This document shows positions 5,886-13,707 of a DNA stretch of 25,476 nt, in pieces. How positions within the stretch are numbered: position 1 is the stretch's first letter; each line of letters begins with the position of its first letter. Location: positions 1 to 25,476 of the forward strand of contig JAEYAR010000139.1 of the NCBI GenBank assembly GCA_023404715.1. Direction: 5' to 3'. A program made the position numbers and the translations under genes. The notes below the pieces were generated by a model, which worked only from the letters and a program-made list of their open reading frames with translations, was not told the origin of the DNA and did no database searches. Source of the stretch: Bacillota bacterium (lineage in GTDB: Bacteria > Bacillota > Clostridia > Christensenellales > Aristaeellaceae).

Positions 5886-8588
5886 CTAAGCCATCTTCGT
5901 CTCTGCTCTGAGCGCAAAGGAGAAGACGCTGCCGTGCGGCGCATTGTCGCGCACGCAGATCGTGCCGCCGTGCGCTGCGACGATGGATTTGCAAAGCGCG
6001 AGTCCCAGACCGATGCTGCGCCGTCCGTCGCCGTGCGCGTTGTTTACGGAATAAAACATGTCGAACAGCCGCGCCTTGTCCATATCGGCGATGCCCTCGC
6101 CTTCGTCCGCCACCTCGACGCAGGCGTCTTCCCCTTTGCGAAAGGCGCGCAGCGCGATGTGCGTCCCCGCAGGCGTGTACTTCAGCGCGTTGTCCAGCAG
6201 GTTGACGATGACCTGTACGATCAGGCGCGCATCCATCCTCGCCATGAGGAGCTCATCCTCGACGCAAACGCTGATTTCGTGATCCTTGCTGCGCTTGGTC
6301 ATGTGTGATACGGCTTCCTCGACGACATCGCTGATCAATTCGGGCTGGGTCTTGAGCTCCATGCTGCCGTTTTCAATGCGCGTAATGGAGAGCAAATTCT
6401 CCACCAGACCGACCAGCCACATGGAGTCCTCGTAGATATCGGCGTACAGGCGCGCGCGTTCCTCGCCGGAAAGCGCGCCGTTTTCGTTCACCAACAGGCT
6501 TGCGTTGCCGGAGATGCTCGTCAGCGGCGTGCGCAGGTCGTGCGAGATCGAGCGCAGCAGGTTGGCGCGTAGCTGCTCCTGCTGCGCCTTGAGCGCGATC
6601 GCGTTCTTCGTGCGGTTCAGGCGCAGCCGCTCGACGGCGAGCGCGACGACGTCCAGCAGCGCGAGCAGCAGGTTTTTCTCGAACGAATCCAGCTCTCCCG
6701 CGCCCGCCATGGAGATGCCCACGACGGCATAGACGGCATCCTCGCTGCGGGCGGCGAGATAAAGGTTCTTGGCGCCGGGCAGCGTGCCCGTCGTCGCGCC
6801 CGCGTGCCGGCAGTTTTTGAGTGCCCAGGCAGCCACCGCGGATTCATCCGGGGTCTCGTAATAGGCGGCGCCCCGCTCGTCCCCGTCGGCGGCACAGAAC
6901 AGCGGCTCGCCCAGCGTTCCGTCCGCCGGGTAGATGGTGATGCTGCGGTCCAGCAGCTTGGCGAGCTGCTGTGCGGCCTGCGCCAGAAGTTCGCCCTCTT
7001 TTTCGGCGCGCTGCAGCATTTGGCTGGTCTGTAGCAGCACCTCTGTGCGGTGGGCGCGCATCGCCTCCTGGCTCGCCTGGCGCTTGACGCGCCGGGCGAG
7101 CCCGCCGGTGACGAGGGAGACGCTGAACATCAGCACGAATGTGAGTAGATAGCCCGGGTCGTAGACCTGCAGCGTATAGAGCGGATCGGTAAAAAGGTAA
7201 TTGTATGTGAGCACGCTGGCGACGGCCATGAGGAGGCCGATCGCGCGGTTGGCGGTGACGATGGCCGTGAGCAGGATGCCCAAGACGTACAGCGTGACCA
7301 CGCAGGCCTGATTGAAGCCGAGATGTTCGCTGACGACGCTCAAGGCCGTCGACAGGGTAAAGAGGAGGAGCGCCAGGCCTACCGTGCGCACTGTAGGGGG
7401 CTCATCGGGCAGGCGGGGCCGCTTGCGCGCGCGGTAGCGGGCGCTGGGCGTCTTGTCCGGGATGATGTAGATGTCGATCTCCGGCGCGAGCTCGGAGAGC
7501 TGGTCCACGAAGCTCTTGCGCCCCCTAAGAAGGGAGCGGCGTGTATTTGTGCGGCCCATGACGATCTGGGTGACGCCGCTGATGCGCGCATATTGCGCGA
7601 TCTGCGCGGGCACGTCGTCCCCATAGACGGTGACGATGCGCGCGCCCAGGCGTTCCGCCAGCTTCAGGTTTTCGCGCAGCCTGGATGCATCCTCGCTTTG
7701 TGCGGGTACGGGAGTGGAAGGGACGACGTACAGCGCGGTGAAGCGGCCGTGGAATGCGCCGCACATGCGCGCGGCGGTGCGGATGACCTTGGGATTGGAG
7801 GGCGAGGAGGAGAGGCAGATGAGCAGATGCTCCTCGATAAAGGCGGCGGGTTTATCCGTGCCCGCAGCCTCCTGCGCCCGGTGGTTGACGCGGTCCGCCG
7901 TGCGCCGCAGGGCGATTTCCCGCAGGGCGACCAGGTTTTCGACGGTAAAGAAGTTAGAAAGAGCGCGCTGCGCCTGCTGCGCATGGTAAATTTTGCCGAC
8001 ACGCAGCCGCTCCAGCAGCTCCTCGGGCTCCAGGTCTACGAGCTCCACCTGATAGGCCTCGTCGAAGATGCGATCGGGCACGCGCTCGCGCACGAGCACG
8101 CCGGTGATGGAGGCGACACGGTCGTTGAGGCTCTCCAAATGCTGCACGTTGACCGTAGTGTACACGTCGATGCCGGCGCGCAGCAGCTCCTTGACATCCT
8201 GATAGCGTTTGCGATGGCGCGAGCCCTCGGCGTTCGTGTGCGCCAGCTCGTCCACGAGGGCGACCTGCGGATGCCGTTTCAGGGCGGCGTCCAGGTCGAA
8301 CTCGCGCACCTTTACGCCCTTGTACTCAAGGATGCAGGGCTCGATTGCCGGGAGGCCCTGGGTCAAGGCCAGCGTTTCAGGGCGAGTATGCGGTTCGATA
8401 TAGCCGATGACCACGTCGACGCCGTTTTTCTGCGCCGCATGCGCTGCTTCGAGCATCGTGTAGGTCTTGCCCACCCCCGCCGCATAGCCGAAGAAGATCT
8501 TCAGCCTGCCGATGATGGGCGCGTTGCGGACGGCTTCCTCGCGTGCAACCTTTGCGAGCAGGGCGTCCGGATCCGGTCGTTGCTCCAA
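5886..8588 (-). CDS. kdpD: Potassium-sensing histidine kinase KdpD (full length)
   Basis: A full-length KdpD of about 900 residues. The order is: KdpD N-terminal domain with Walker A GYAAGVGKT (about 34-42), the VDELAHTNAEGSRHRKRYQD block, a universal-stress-protein-like domain (about 250-370), four short transmembrane helices of the DUF4118 type (about 395-495), a GAF-like region, HisKA with His683 in ISHDLRTPLTSI, and an ATPase domain with NLLDNALKYTP and GLGLALC. It sits in the membrane and signals to KdpE. The start is ambiguous. AAAGAGGTGAT, close to a full anti-16S match, overlaps GTG 8597 but stands 8 bases (measured from GAGG) before TTG 8588, so TTG 8588 is preferred. GTG 8597 would add three residues. 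Confidence 0.93.
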   Translation of the reverse strand: MEQRPDPDALLAKVAREEAVRNAPIIGRLKIFFGYAAGVGKTYTMLEAAHAAQKNGVDVVIGYIEPHTRPETLALTQGLPAIEPCILEYKGVKVREFDLDAALKRHPQVALVDELAHTNAEGSRHRKRYQDVKELLRAGIDVYTTVNVQHLESLNDRVASITGVLVRERVPDRIFDEAYQVELVDLEPEELLERLRVGKIYHAQQAQRALSNFFTVENLVALREIALRRTADRVNHRAQEAAGTDKPAAFIEEHLLICLSSSPSNPKVIRTAARMCGAFHGRFTALYVVPSTPVPAQSEDASRLRENLKLAERLGARIVTVYGDDVPAQIAQYARISGVTQIVMGRTNTRRSLLRGRKSFVDQLSELAPEIDIYIIPDKTPSARYRARKRPRLPDEPPTVRTVGLALLLFTLSTALSVVSEHLGFNQACVVTLYVLGILLTAIVTANRAIGLLMAVASVLTYNYLFTDPLYTLQVYDPGYLLTFVLMFSVSLVTGGLARRVKRQASQEAMRAHRTEVLLQTSQMLQRAEKEGELLAQAAQQLAKLLDRSITIYPADGTLGEPLFCAADGDERGAAYYETPDESAVAAWALKNCRHAGATTGTLPGAKNLYLAARSEDAVYAVVGISMAGAGELDSFEKNLLLALLDVVALAVERLRLNRTKNAIALKAQQEQLRANLLRSISHDLRTPLTSISGNASLLVNENGALSGEERARLYADIYEDSMWLVGLVENLLSITRIENGSMELKTQPELISDVVEEAVSHMTKRSKDHEISVCVEDELLMARMDARLIVQVIVNLLDNALKYTPAGTHIALRAFRKGEDACVEVADEGEGIADMDKARLFDMFYSVNNAHGDGRRSIGLGLALCKSIVAAHGGTICVRDNAPHGSVFSFALRAETKMA

Positions 8589-8612
8589 GATAATCACCTC
8601 TTTGTACGCGTC

Positions 8613-8637
8613 GGGAGCGGAAGGAAACTTCCGCCCC
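8613..8637 (-). other. Hairpin between kdpC and kdpD
   Basis: GCGGAAG (8617-8623) pairs perfectly with CTTCCGC (8628-8634) around a 4-base loop. GGG/CCC extends the stem after a one-base bulge. No U-tract follows on the minus strand, so a simple terminator is unlikely. It may be an mRNA processing, stabilising or attenuating element separating transporter and sensor genes. Confidence 0.6.
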
Positions 8638-8648
8638 GGTGGAGCCCG

Positions 8649-9254
8649 TTATTCGTTCAGGATGCCGTCGAGCGCCAGGTTGACCTTGAGCACGTTGACC
8701 GTAGGCTCGCCCAAGACGCCCAGGAAGCGGCCCGTCGTATAACGGGCGATGATCGCGCGTACCTCGTCCTCGGTCTTGCCGGTGTTTTGCGCCAGGCGCT
8801 TGACCTGATATTCGGCGGCCTCGGGCGAGATGTCCGGATCCAGGCCGGAGCCGGACGTCGTCACCAGATCCACCGGTACGGGCGCGTCGCCCATTTCCGG
8901 GTGCGCAGCGCGGATGGCGGCGACGCGCTGCCGGTAGACGGCCTCCTGCTCCTCGCCGGCGGGGGACTTGTTGGAAGCCCATCCGTAGGCGAGCGGTTTG
9001 CCGTCCTCATCGGCGAAGTCTCCCGTGCTTACGTTCATCGGGCGGCCCCACAGGTGGTTCATCTGCGTGAACTGCTGGCCGATGTGCTCGCTGCCGTAGA
9101 CGACGCCGTTCGCCTCGATGAGCGAGCCGTTGGCCTGCCAGGGGAAGAAGAGCTGGGCCAGGCCGGTGGTGACCAGCGGATAGACGACGCCGCACAGGAG
9201 CGTCATGACGAGCAGAAAGGCGAGCGCCTTTGCGGATAGATTCAAAATGCGCAT
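8649..9254 (-). CDS. kdpC: Potassium-transporting ATPase subunit KdpC
   Basis: A 201-residue protein with one N-terminal membrane helix (LAFLLVMTLLCGVVYPLVTT) and an extracytoplasmic domain, the usual KdpC plan and length. Family motifs include GSEHIGQQF, the LVTTSGSGLDPDISPEAA block and GRFLGVLGEPTVNVL near the C-terminus. KdpC stabilises the KdpFABC complex and helps nucleotide affinity of KdpB. ATG 9254 is supported by GGGGAGG 9 bases upstream. That ribosome binding site lies within the last codons and stop of the 37-aa ORF before it, so the two genes are probably translationally coupled. An in-frame extension to 9302 lacks a ribosome binding site and is not used. Confidence 0.94.
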   Translation of the reverse strand: MRILNLSAKALAFLLVMTLLCGVVYPLVTTGLAQLFFPWQANGSLIEANGVVYGSEHIGQQFTQMNHLWGRPMNVSTGDFADEDGKPLAYGWASNKSPAGEEQEAVYRQRVAAIRAAHPEMGDAPVPVDLVTTSGSGLDPDISPEAAEYQVKRLAQNTGKTEDEVRAIIARYTTGRFLGVLGEPTVNVLKVNLALDGILNE

Positions 9255-9255
9255 C

Positions 9256-9369
9256 TTATTTACCTCCCCATAGGATGAATCGCAGGATGACGACGCCGGC
9301 ACAAAGGGCGAACGCCGCGATGAGCAGGCCGATCTTTTTCAGAAACGGCTTTGCATTCAATGTAAACAT
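9256..9369 (-). CDS. 37-aa single-span membrane peptide between kdpB and kdpC
   Basis: ATG 9369 follows AAGGAGG by 6-7 bases and begins 17 bases after the kdpB stop. The product has a basic N-terminal segment (KPFLKK), one hydrophobic helix (IGLLIAAFALCAGVVILRFI) and a short GGK tail. The last codons (WGGK, stop) supply the GGGGAGG site for kdpC, which starts 1 base after the stop. It is unlike the 29-aa KdpF that is present separately ahead of kdpA, so it is an extra small membrane protein of the operon. Small extra peptides occur in other clostridial kdp loci (the C. acetobutylicum locus was described with kdpZ, kdpY and kdpX), but no homology is claimed. A role as an accessory or regulatory subunit of the pump is inference from position. 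Confidence 0.72.
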   Translation of the reverse strand: MFTLNAKPFLKKIGLLIAAFALCAGVVILRFILWGGK

Positions 9370-9386
9370 AAGTTTCCTCCTTGACG

Positions 9387-11465
9387 TCACGCGACGAACC
9401 GCAGCGCGACCATGAGCATGTCGATCAGCTTGATGAAAATGAACGGCGCGGCGATGCCGCCCAGGCCGTAGATCAGCAGGTTGCGCGAGAGCAGCTTGGC
9501 GGCGGGCAATTCGCGATACTTGACGCCCCGCAGCGCCAGGGGAATCAGGGCGACGATGATCAGGGCGTTGTAGAGGATCGCCGAGAGGATCGCGCTCTGC
9601 GGGCTGTGCAGGTTCATGATGTTCAGCGCCTGCAGGCCGGGGAACAGGCCGATAAAGAGCGCGGGGATGATGGCGAAGTACTTGGCCACGTCGTTGGCGA
9701 TGGAGAAGGTCGTGAGCGAGCCGCGCGTCATGAGCAGCTGTTTGCCGATGCGCACGACGTCGATCAGCTTGGTCGGCGAGGAATCCAGGTCGACCATGTT
9801 GCCGGCCTCCTTCGCAGCCTGGGTGCCGCTGTTCATGGCGACCGCCACGTCCGCCTGCGCCAGCGCGGGCGCGTCGTTGGTGCCGTCGCCGGTCATGGCG
9901 ACCAGGTGGCCCTTGCGCTGAAAGTCGCGGATCATCTCCAGCTTGCCCTCCGGCGTGGCCTCGGCGAGGAAGTCGTCCACGCCCGCCTCCGCCGCGATCG
10001 CCGCCGCGGTGAGGGGGTTGTCGCCGGTGATCATGATGGTCTTGATGCCCATCTTGCGCAGGTCGGCGAACTTTTCCTTGACGCCCGTCTTGATGATGTC
10101 CTTGAGCTCGACGACGCCCAGCACGCGCGGGCCCTTGGCGACCACCAGCGGCGTGCCGCCCTTTTCGGCGATTCTGCGCACCAGCTGATCGCATTCCGGG
10201 CTGTAGCGCCCGCCCTGCTCCTGCACGTAGGAACGCACGGCGTCGGCGGCGCCCTTGCGGATTTGCGTTCCGCCCTCCAGGTCCACGCCGCTCATGCGGG
10301 TCTTGGCGGTAAAGGGGACGAACGTGGCCTTGATCTCGCTCATGCTGCGTCCGCGGAGGTTAAACTTCTCCTTGGCGAGCACGACGATGGAGCGGCCCTC
10401 GGGCGTCTCATCCGCGAGGGAGGAGAGCTGCGCGGCGTCCGCGAGCTCCTCCGCCTGCGCGCCGTCCACCGGGTAGAAGGCCGCGGCCTGGCGGTTGCCC
10501 AGGGTGATGGTGCCGGTCTTATCCAGCAGCAGGACGTCCACGTCGCCGGCGGCCTCGATGGCGCGGCCGCTCATGGCCAGCACGTTGGCCTGGTTCAGGC
10601 GGCTCATGCCCGCGATGCCGATGGCGGAGAGCAGGGCGCCGATGGTGGTGGGCGCGAGGCAGACTAGCAGGGCGACCAGCGCGGTGACGGAGGTGGGATT
10701 GGCGACGCCGTACTGCCCGGCGTCAAAGGCCGAGAAGCAGTAGAGGGAAACGGTGACGAGCAGGAAGATGAGGGTCAGCGCGACCAGCAGGATCTGCAGC
10801 GCGATCTCGTTGGGCGTCTTCTTGCGCGAAGCGCCCTCGACCATGGCGATCATCTTATCCAGAAAGCTTTCGCCCGTATCGCAGGTGACCTGGACAACCA
10901 GCCAGTCGGAGGTGACGGTCGTGCCGCCGGTGACGGCGCTGCGATCGCCGCCGCTCTCGCGGATGACCGGGGCGGATTCGCCGGTGATGGCGCTCTCGTC
11001 TACGGAGGCGACCCCCTCGACGACCTCGCCGTCCGCCGGGATCTGCTCGCCGGCGCGTACGATCACGACGTCTCCCTTTTTCAAGGAGGCGGAGGCGACC
11101 GGCGTCACCTCGTCCTTGCGCTGCGCCGAGGGGATCTTATGCGCCTGCACGTCGCGCTTGGCGGCGCGCAGCGCGTCCGCCTGCGCCTTGCCGCGCCCTT
11201 CGGCGATCGCCTCGGCGAAGTTGGCGAAGAGCACGGTAAACCAGAGGATTACGGCGATGGCGAAGACGAAGCCCGGCCCGAGACCGGCATCCCGCACGCC
11301 GAAGAGGGAAAAGCCGAAGAGGATCGTGGTCAAAACAGCCGATACGAACACCAGGAACATCACCGGGTTTTGAAGCTGGGTCCGCGGCGAGAGCTTGATG
11401 AAGGCATCCTTGACCGCGCGGGCGACCATCGCGCCGTTCATCGCGTAAGATTCGTTCTTTTTCAT
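9387..11465 (-). CDS. kdpB: Potassium-transporting P-type ATPase subunit KdpB
   Basis: A 692-residue P-type ATPase that hydrolyses ATP to energise K+ uptake by KdpA. The actuator domain has VDESAITGESAPV. The phosphorylation site is Asp315 in LLLDKTGTITLG. The nucleotide-binding domain has FTAKTRMSGVDL and the hinge has VAMTGDGTNDAPALAQADV. Membrane helices are at the N-terminus, in the middle (LAPTTIGALLSAIGIAGM) and at the C-terminus. All catalytic residues are intact. ATG 11465 is preferred because AAAGGG lies 9 bases upstream; ATG 11471 is only 3 bases from it. It is preceded by kdpA with a short gap and followed by the 37-aa peptide gene. Confidence 0.96.
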   Translation of the reverse strand: MKKNESYAMNGAMVARAVKDAFIKLSPRTQLQNPVMFLVFVSAVLTTILFGFSLFGVRDAGLGPGFVFAIAVILWFTVLFANFAEAIAEGRGKAQADALRAAKRDVQAHKIPSAQRKDEVTPVASASLKKGDVVIVRAGEQIPADGEVVEGVASVDESAITGESAPVIRESGGDRSAVTGGTTVTSDWLVVQVTCDTGESFLDKMIAMVEGASRKKTPNEIALQILLVALTLIFLLVTVSLYCFSAFDAGQYGVANPTSVTALVALLVCLAPTTIGALLSAIGIAGMSRLNQANVLAMSGRAIEAAGDVDVLLLDKTGTITLGNRQAAAFYPVDGAQAEELADAAQLSSLADETPEGRSIVVLAKEKFNLRGRSMSEIKATFVPFTAKTRMSGVDLEGGTQIRKGAADAVRSYVQEQGGRYSPECDQLVRRIAEKGGTPLVVAKGPRVLGVVELKDIIKTGVKEKFADLRKMGIKTIMITGDNPLTAAAIAAEAGVDDFLAEATPEGKLEMIRDFQRKGHLVAMTGDGTNDAPALAQADVAVAMNSGTQAAKEAGNMVDLDSSPTKLIDVVRIGKQLLMTRGSLTTFSIANDVAKYFAIIPALFIGLFPGLQALNIMNLHSPQSAILSAILYNALIIVALIPLALRGVKYRELPAAKLLSRNLLIYGLGGIAAPFIFIKLIDMLMVALRFVA

Positions 11466-11490
11466 GTTCATTCACCCTTTCCGAAACCGA

Positions 11491-13224
11491 TTACAGGCCG
11501 AGCATCTTGGTATAGTCGGCGATCGGCCCGAGCGCGAGCGCCGGGAAGAAGCTCAAAGCGCCGATGAGCAAGACGATCACGATCAGCAGGAAGACAAACA
11601 TGCCGCCCGACGTAGAGAGCGTGCCGGCGCTTTCGGCGATCTTCTTCTTCTCGGCCATGGAACCGGCGATCGCCAGCGTCGCGAGCAGCGGCACGAAGCG
11701 CACGAAGATCATGATCAGGCCGATCGACACGTTGAGGAACGGCGTGTTGGCGTTGAAGCCCGCGAATGCGGAGCCGTTGTTGCCCGCGCCGGAGGAGTAG
11801 GCGTACAGCACCTCGGAGAAGCCGTGAGCCCCCGTGTTGTTCAGGCTGTTCACCGTGGAGGGCAGCAGGCAGGCGATCCCCGCGCCGATCAGGCAGGCGA
11901 CGGGCGTGGCCAGGCAGACCAGGACAGCCATCTTCATCTCGCGCGATTCGATCTTCTTGCCCAGGTACTCCGGCGTATGGCCGACCATCAGGCCCGCGAT
12001 GAAGACCGTGAGGATGACGAAGCCGATCATGCCGTATAGGCCGCAGCCGACGCCGCCGAAGACGACCTCGCCCAGCTGCATGAGCAGCATCGGGATCATA
12101 CCGCCCAGCGGCGTGTAGCTGTCGTGCATGGAGTTGACCGAGCCATTGGAGGCCGCCGTGGTGTACGTGGCCCAGGTGACGGAGGTCGGGATGCCAAAGC
12201 GCGTCTCCTTGCCTTCCATGTTGGCGGCGGTGGAAACCGCGCCGCCCTGAGCGAGCTGCGGCGTGCCGATCTGCTCTGCAACCGCGCAGCAGCCCAGCGC
12301 GACGACGAGCATCAGGAACATGGCCAGAAAGATCGCCAGCCCCTGACGCTTATCCCTTACCGCGATGCCGAATGTGAAGCAAAGGCCCACCGGGATGAGC
12401 AGCAGCGCGAGCATCTCGCCGAGGTTGGAGAGGGGCGAGGGATTCTCCAGCGGATGAGCGGAGTTGAGGCCGTTATAGCCGCCGCCGTTGGTGCCCAGCT
12501 GCTTGATGGCGACCTGGCTGGAGGCGGGGCCCATCGGGATGTAGCCTTCGGTCACCTGAACGGCGGAGCCGTCCGTAAGCGTCGTCTCGACCGGCTCGAC
12601 GAGCTGATATTCGACGTGGTCGCCGAAGTTCTGGATGACGCCCTGCGAGGTTTGCACGAGCGCGAGCACGAGGGAAAGGGGTATCAGAATGTAGACCACC
12701 GTGCGGACCATGTCGGTCCAGAACGAGCCGATGCCGTGCTCCTTCACGCGGCGCAGGCCGCGGATGAGGGCGAAGAGGACCGCGATGCCCGTGGCGGCGG
12801 AGACGAAATTCTGCACGCCCAGGCCGAGCATCTGCGTAAAGTAGGAGAGCGTCACCTCGCCGGAGTAGGCCTGCCAGTTCGTGTTCGTCATGAACGAGGC
12901 GGCGGTGTTGAAGCCCAGATGCCAGCTGGTGGCGGGCATCGCCTCCGGGTTGAGGGGCAGCGCCTGCTGCAGCATCTGCATCGCCCAAAGCGCGAGGAAG
13001 CCGAAGAGGTTGAACAGCACCGCGCATAGCGCGTATTTCTTCCAGCCCATGTCCTCGCCCTCGTCGATGCGCATCAGCTTATACAGGCCGCTTTCACACG
13101 GGCGGAGGATACGGGTCAGGAAAACCCTTTTGCCGTCCATCACCTTGGCCATGTAGCTGCCTAGCGGCCAGGCGAGCGCGACGAGCATAGCGAGGTACAG
13201 TGTGTATTGCAAGGCAGCGTTCAT
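11491..13224 (-). CDS. kdpA: Potassium-transporting ATPase subunit KdpA (K+ channel subunit)
   Basis: A 577-residue polytopic membrane protein of the K+ transporter superfamily that binds and translocates K+ in the KdpFABC complex. Selectivity-filter regions are visible: TNTNWQAYSGE, KQLGTNGGGYNGLNSAHP and YSSGAGNNGSAF. The order and spacing match the family, and the length is normal. ATG 13224 overlaps the kdpF stop (TGATG), with AAAGGAG 10 bases upstream. GTG 13227 is an alternative with 7-base spacing. kdpB follows after a short gap. Confidence 0.96.
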   Translation of the reverse strand: MNAALQYTLYLAMLVALAWPLGSYMAKVMDGKRVFLTRILRPCESGLYKLMRIDEGEDMGWKKYALCAVLFNLFGFLALWAMQMLQQALPLNPEAMPATSWHLGFNTAASFMTNTNWQAYSGEVTLSYFTQMLGLGVQNFVSAATGIAVLFALIRGLRRVKEHGIGSFWTDMVRTVVYILIPLSLVLALVQTSQGVIQNFGDHVEYQLVEPVETTLTDGSAVQVTEGYIPMGPASSQVAIKQLGTNGGGYNGLNSAHPLENPSPLSNLGEMLALLLIPVGLCFTFGIAVRDKRQGLAIFLAMFLMLVVALGCCAVAEQIGTPQLAQGGAVSTAANMEGKETRFGIPTSVTWATYTTAASNGSVNSMHDSYTPLGGMIPMLLMQLGEVVFGGVGCGLYGMIGFVILTVFIAGLMVGHTPEYLGKKIESREMKMAVLVCLATPVACLIGAGIACLLPSTVNSLNNTGAHGFSEVLYAYSSGAGNNGSAFAGFNANTPFLNVSIGLIMIFVRFVPLLATLAIAGSMAEKKKIAESAGTLSTSGGMFVFLLIVIVLLIGALSFFPALALGPIADYTKMLGL

Positions 13225-13313
13225 CACATCTCATCTCCTTTAAAAAGTACAACCACCAAATAGACCAGCATCGCAAGCGACACGAAACCGATGCATCCAA
13301 CGAGTACTTGCAT
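13224..13313 (-). CDS. kdpF: KdpF small subunit
   Basis: A 29-residue peptide with one membrane helix, ending YLVVVLFKGDEM. The E. coli KdpF has the same length, position ahead of kdpA and hydrophobic plan, and stabilises the KdpFABC complex. ATG 13313 is preceded by GGGAGGAAGAAC, and the TGA overlaps the ATG of kdpA, so translation is coupled. It is the first gene after the promoter with the TGTGAG repeats. Confidence 0.85.
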   Translation of the reverse strand: MQVLVGCIGFVSLAMLVYLVVVLFKGDEM

Positions 13314-13341
13314 GTTCTTCCTCCCTTTCTAAGTGCCATAG

Positions 13342-13391
13342 GGGCGGGGCGCTTCGCCGTGAGGTCCGTACAGCTCACAGGCCCTCCGCCC
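13342..13391 (-). promoter_or_regulatory. Structured 5' leader of the kdp mRNA
   Basis: In the roughly 85-base leader, GGGCGG (13342-13347) can pair with CCGCCC (13386-13391), and inside this GTGAG (13359-13363) pairs with CTCAC (13374-13378). The nested hairpins lie between the predicted start of transcription and kdpF. No known riboswitch consensus, including the c-di-AMP (ydaO) type, is recognised. Confidence 0.4.
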
Positions 13392-13403
13392 TCTACGCGC
13401 TCT

Positions 13404-13467
13404 ATCTTAACATCGTTTATGTGAGCGCGGTGTGAGAGTCGGGCGTCGCGTGTGAGAATCCTGTGAG
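13404..13467 (-). promoter_or_regulatory. kdp promoter with four TGTGAG operator repeats
   Basis: On the minus strand an extended -10 box TGTTAAGAT (TAAGAT at 13409-13404) has no recognisable -35 box. In its place are hexamers read on the plus strand as TGTGAG at 13420, 13431, 13451 and 13462: two pairs with 11-bp period, pairs 20 bp apart. The nearest hexamer is 10 bp from the -10 box. Tandem direct half-sites overlapping -35 are the usual arrangement for activation by OmpR-family regulators, so KdpE or its paralogue is the likely ligand. Confidence 0.75.
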
Positions 13468-13555
13468 GATCGGAAACGGCGGCATTGTGTAAAATAAAGG
13501 ATAAATGCGCGTTTAAGGAGCTCTTTGCGGCATAGAGATTGCGCTTACGTGCGTG

Positions 13556-13620
13556 CTCACAGGATTCTCACAGCGGGCGGCGCGCCTTTCACACCGTTCT
13601 CACAGGATGCATGGTAAGAT
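13556..13620 (+). promoter_or_regulatory. Divergent promoter with matching operator repeats
   Basis: Hexamers CTCACA at 13556, CTCACA at 13567, TTCACA at 13588 and CTCACA at 13599 form two 11-bp-period pairs, 21 bp apart. They precede an extended -10 box TGGTAAGAT (TAAGAT 13615-13620), with 10 bp between the last hexamer and the box. This is the mirror of the kdp promoter, including the 17-base block CTCACAGGATTCTCACA shared exactly. It should drive the 13708-17006 operon. Confidence 0.75.
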
Positions 13621-13707
13621 GATCGTATCAAGGGGATGGCCCCCAGGCCAAGCGAGACCGTGCGGTCGAACAAGACCTGATCAAGATCTGATAAGGAGTG
13701 AGTGGTC
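13621..13707 (+). promoter_or_regulatory. Leader of the divergent operon
   Basis: About 80 bases between the predicted transcription start and the first gene. Two short hairpins are visible, GGGG-ATGG-CCCC and GACCG-TG-CGGTC, followed by AAGGAG at 13693-13698. No known riboswitch consensus is recognised. Confidence 0.35.

Noticed and set aside
5079..6308. A 409-codon plus-strand open frame over kdpE and the end of kdpD
   Set aside because: It is antisense to clear, intact two-component genes, begins inside a terminator and has composition typical of a complementary-strand shadow.
7323..9239. A 638-codon plus-strand open frame opposite kdpD and kdpC
   Set aside because: Long antisense frames are expected in high-GC codon usage; no motif, start site or conservation signal supports it.
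13621..13707. Possible c-di-AMP (ydaO-type) riboswitch ahead of the second K+ regulatory operon
   Set aside because: About 80 bases is too short and the conserved ydaO blocks are not present; only two small hairpins are seen.
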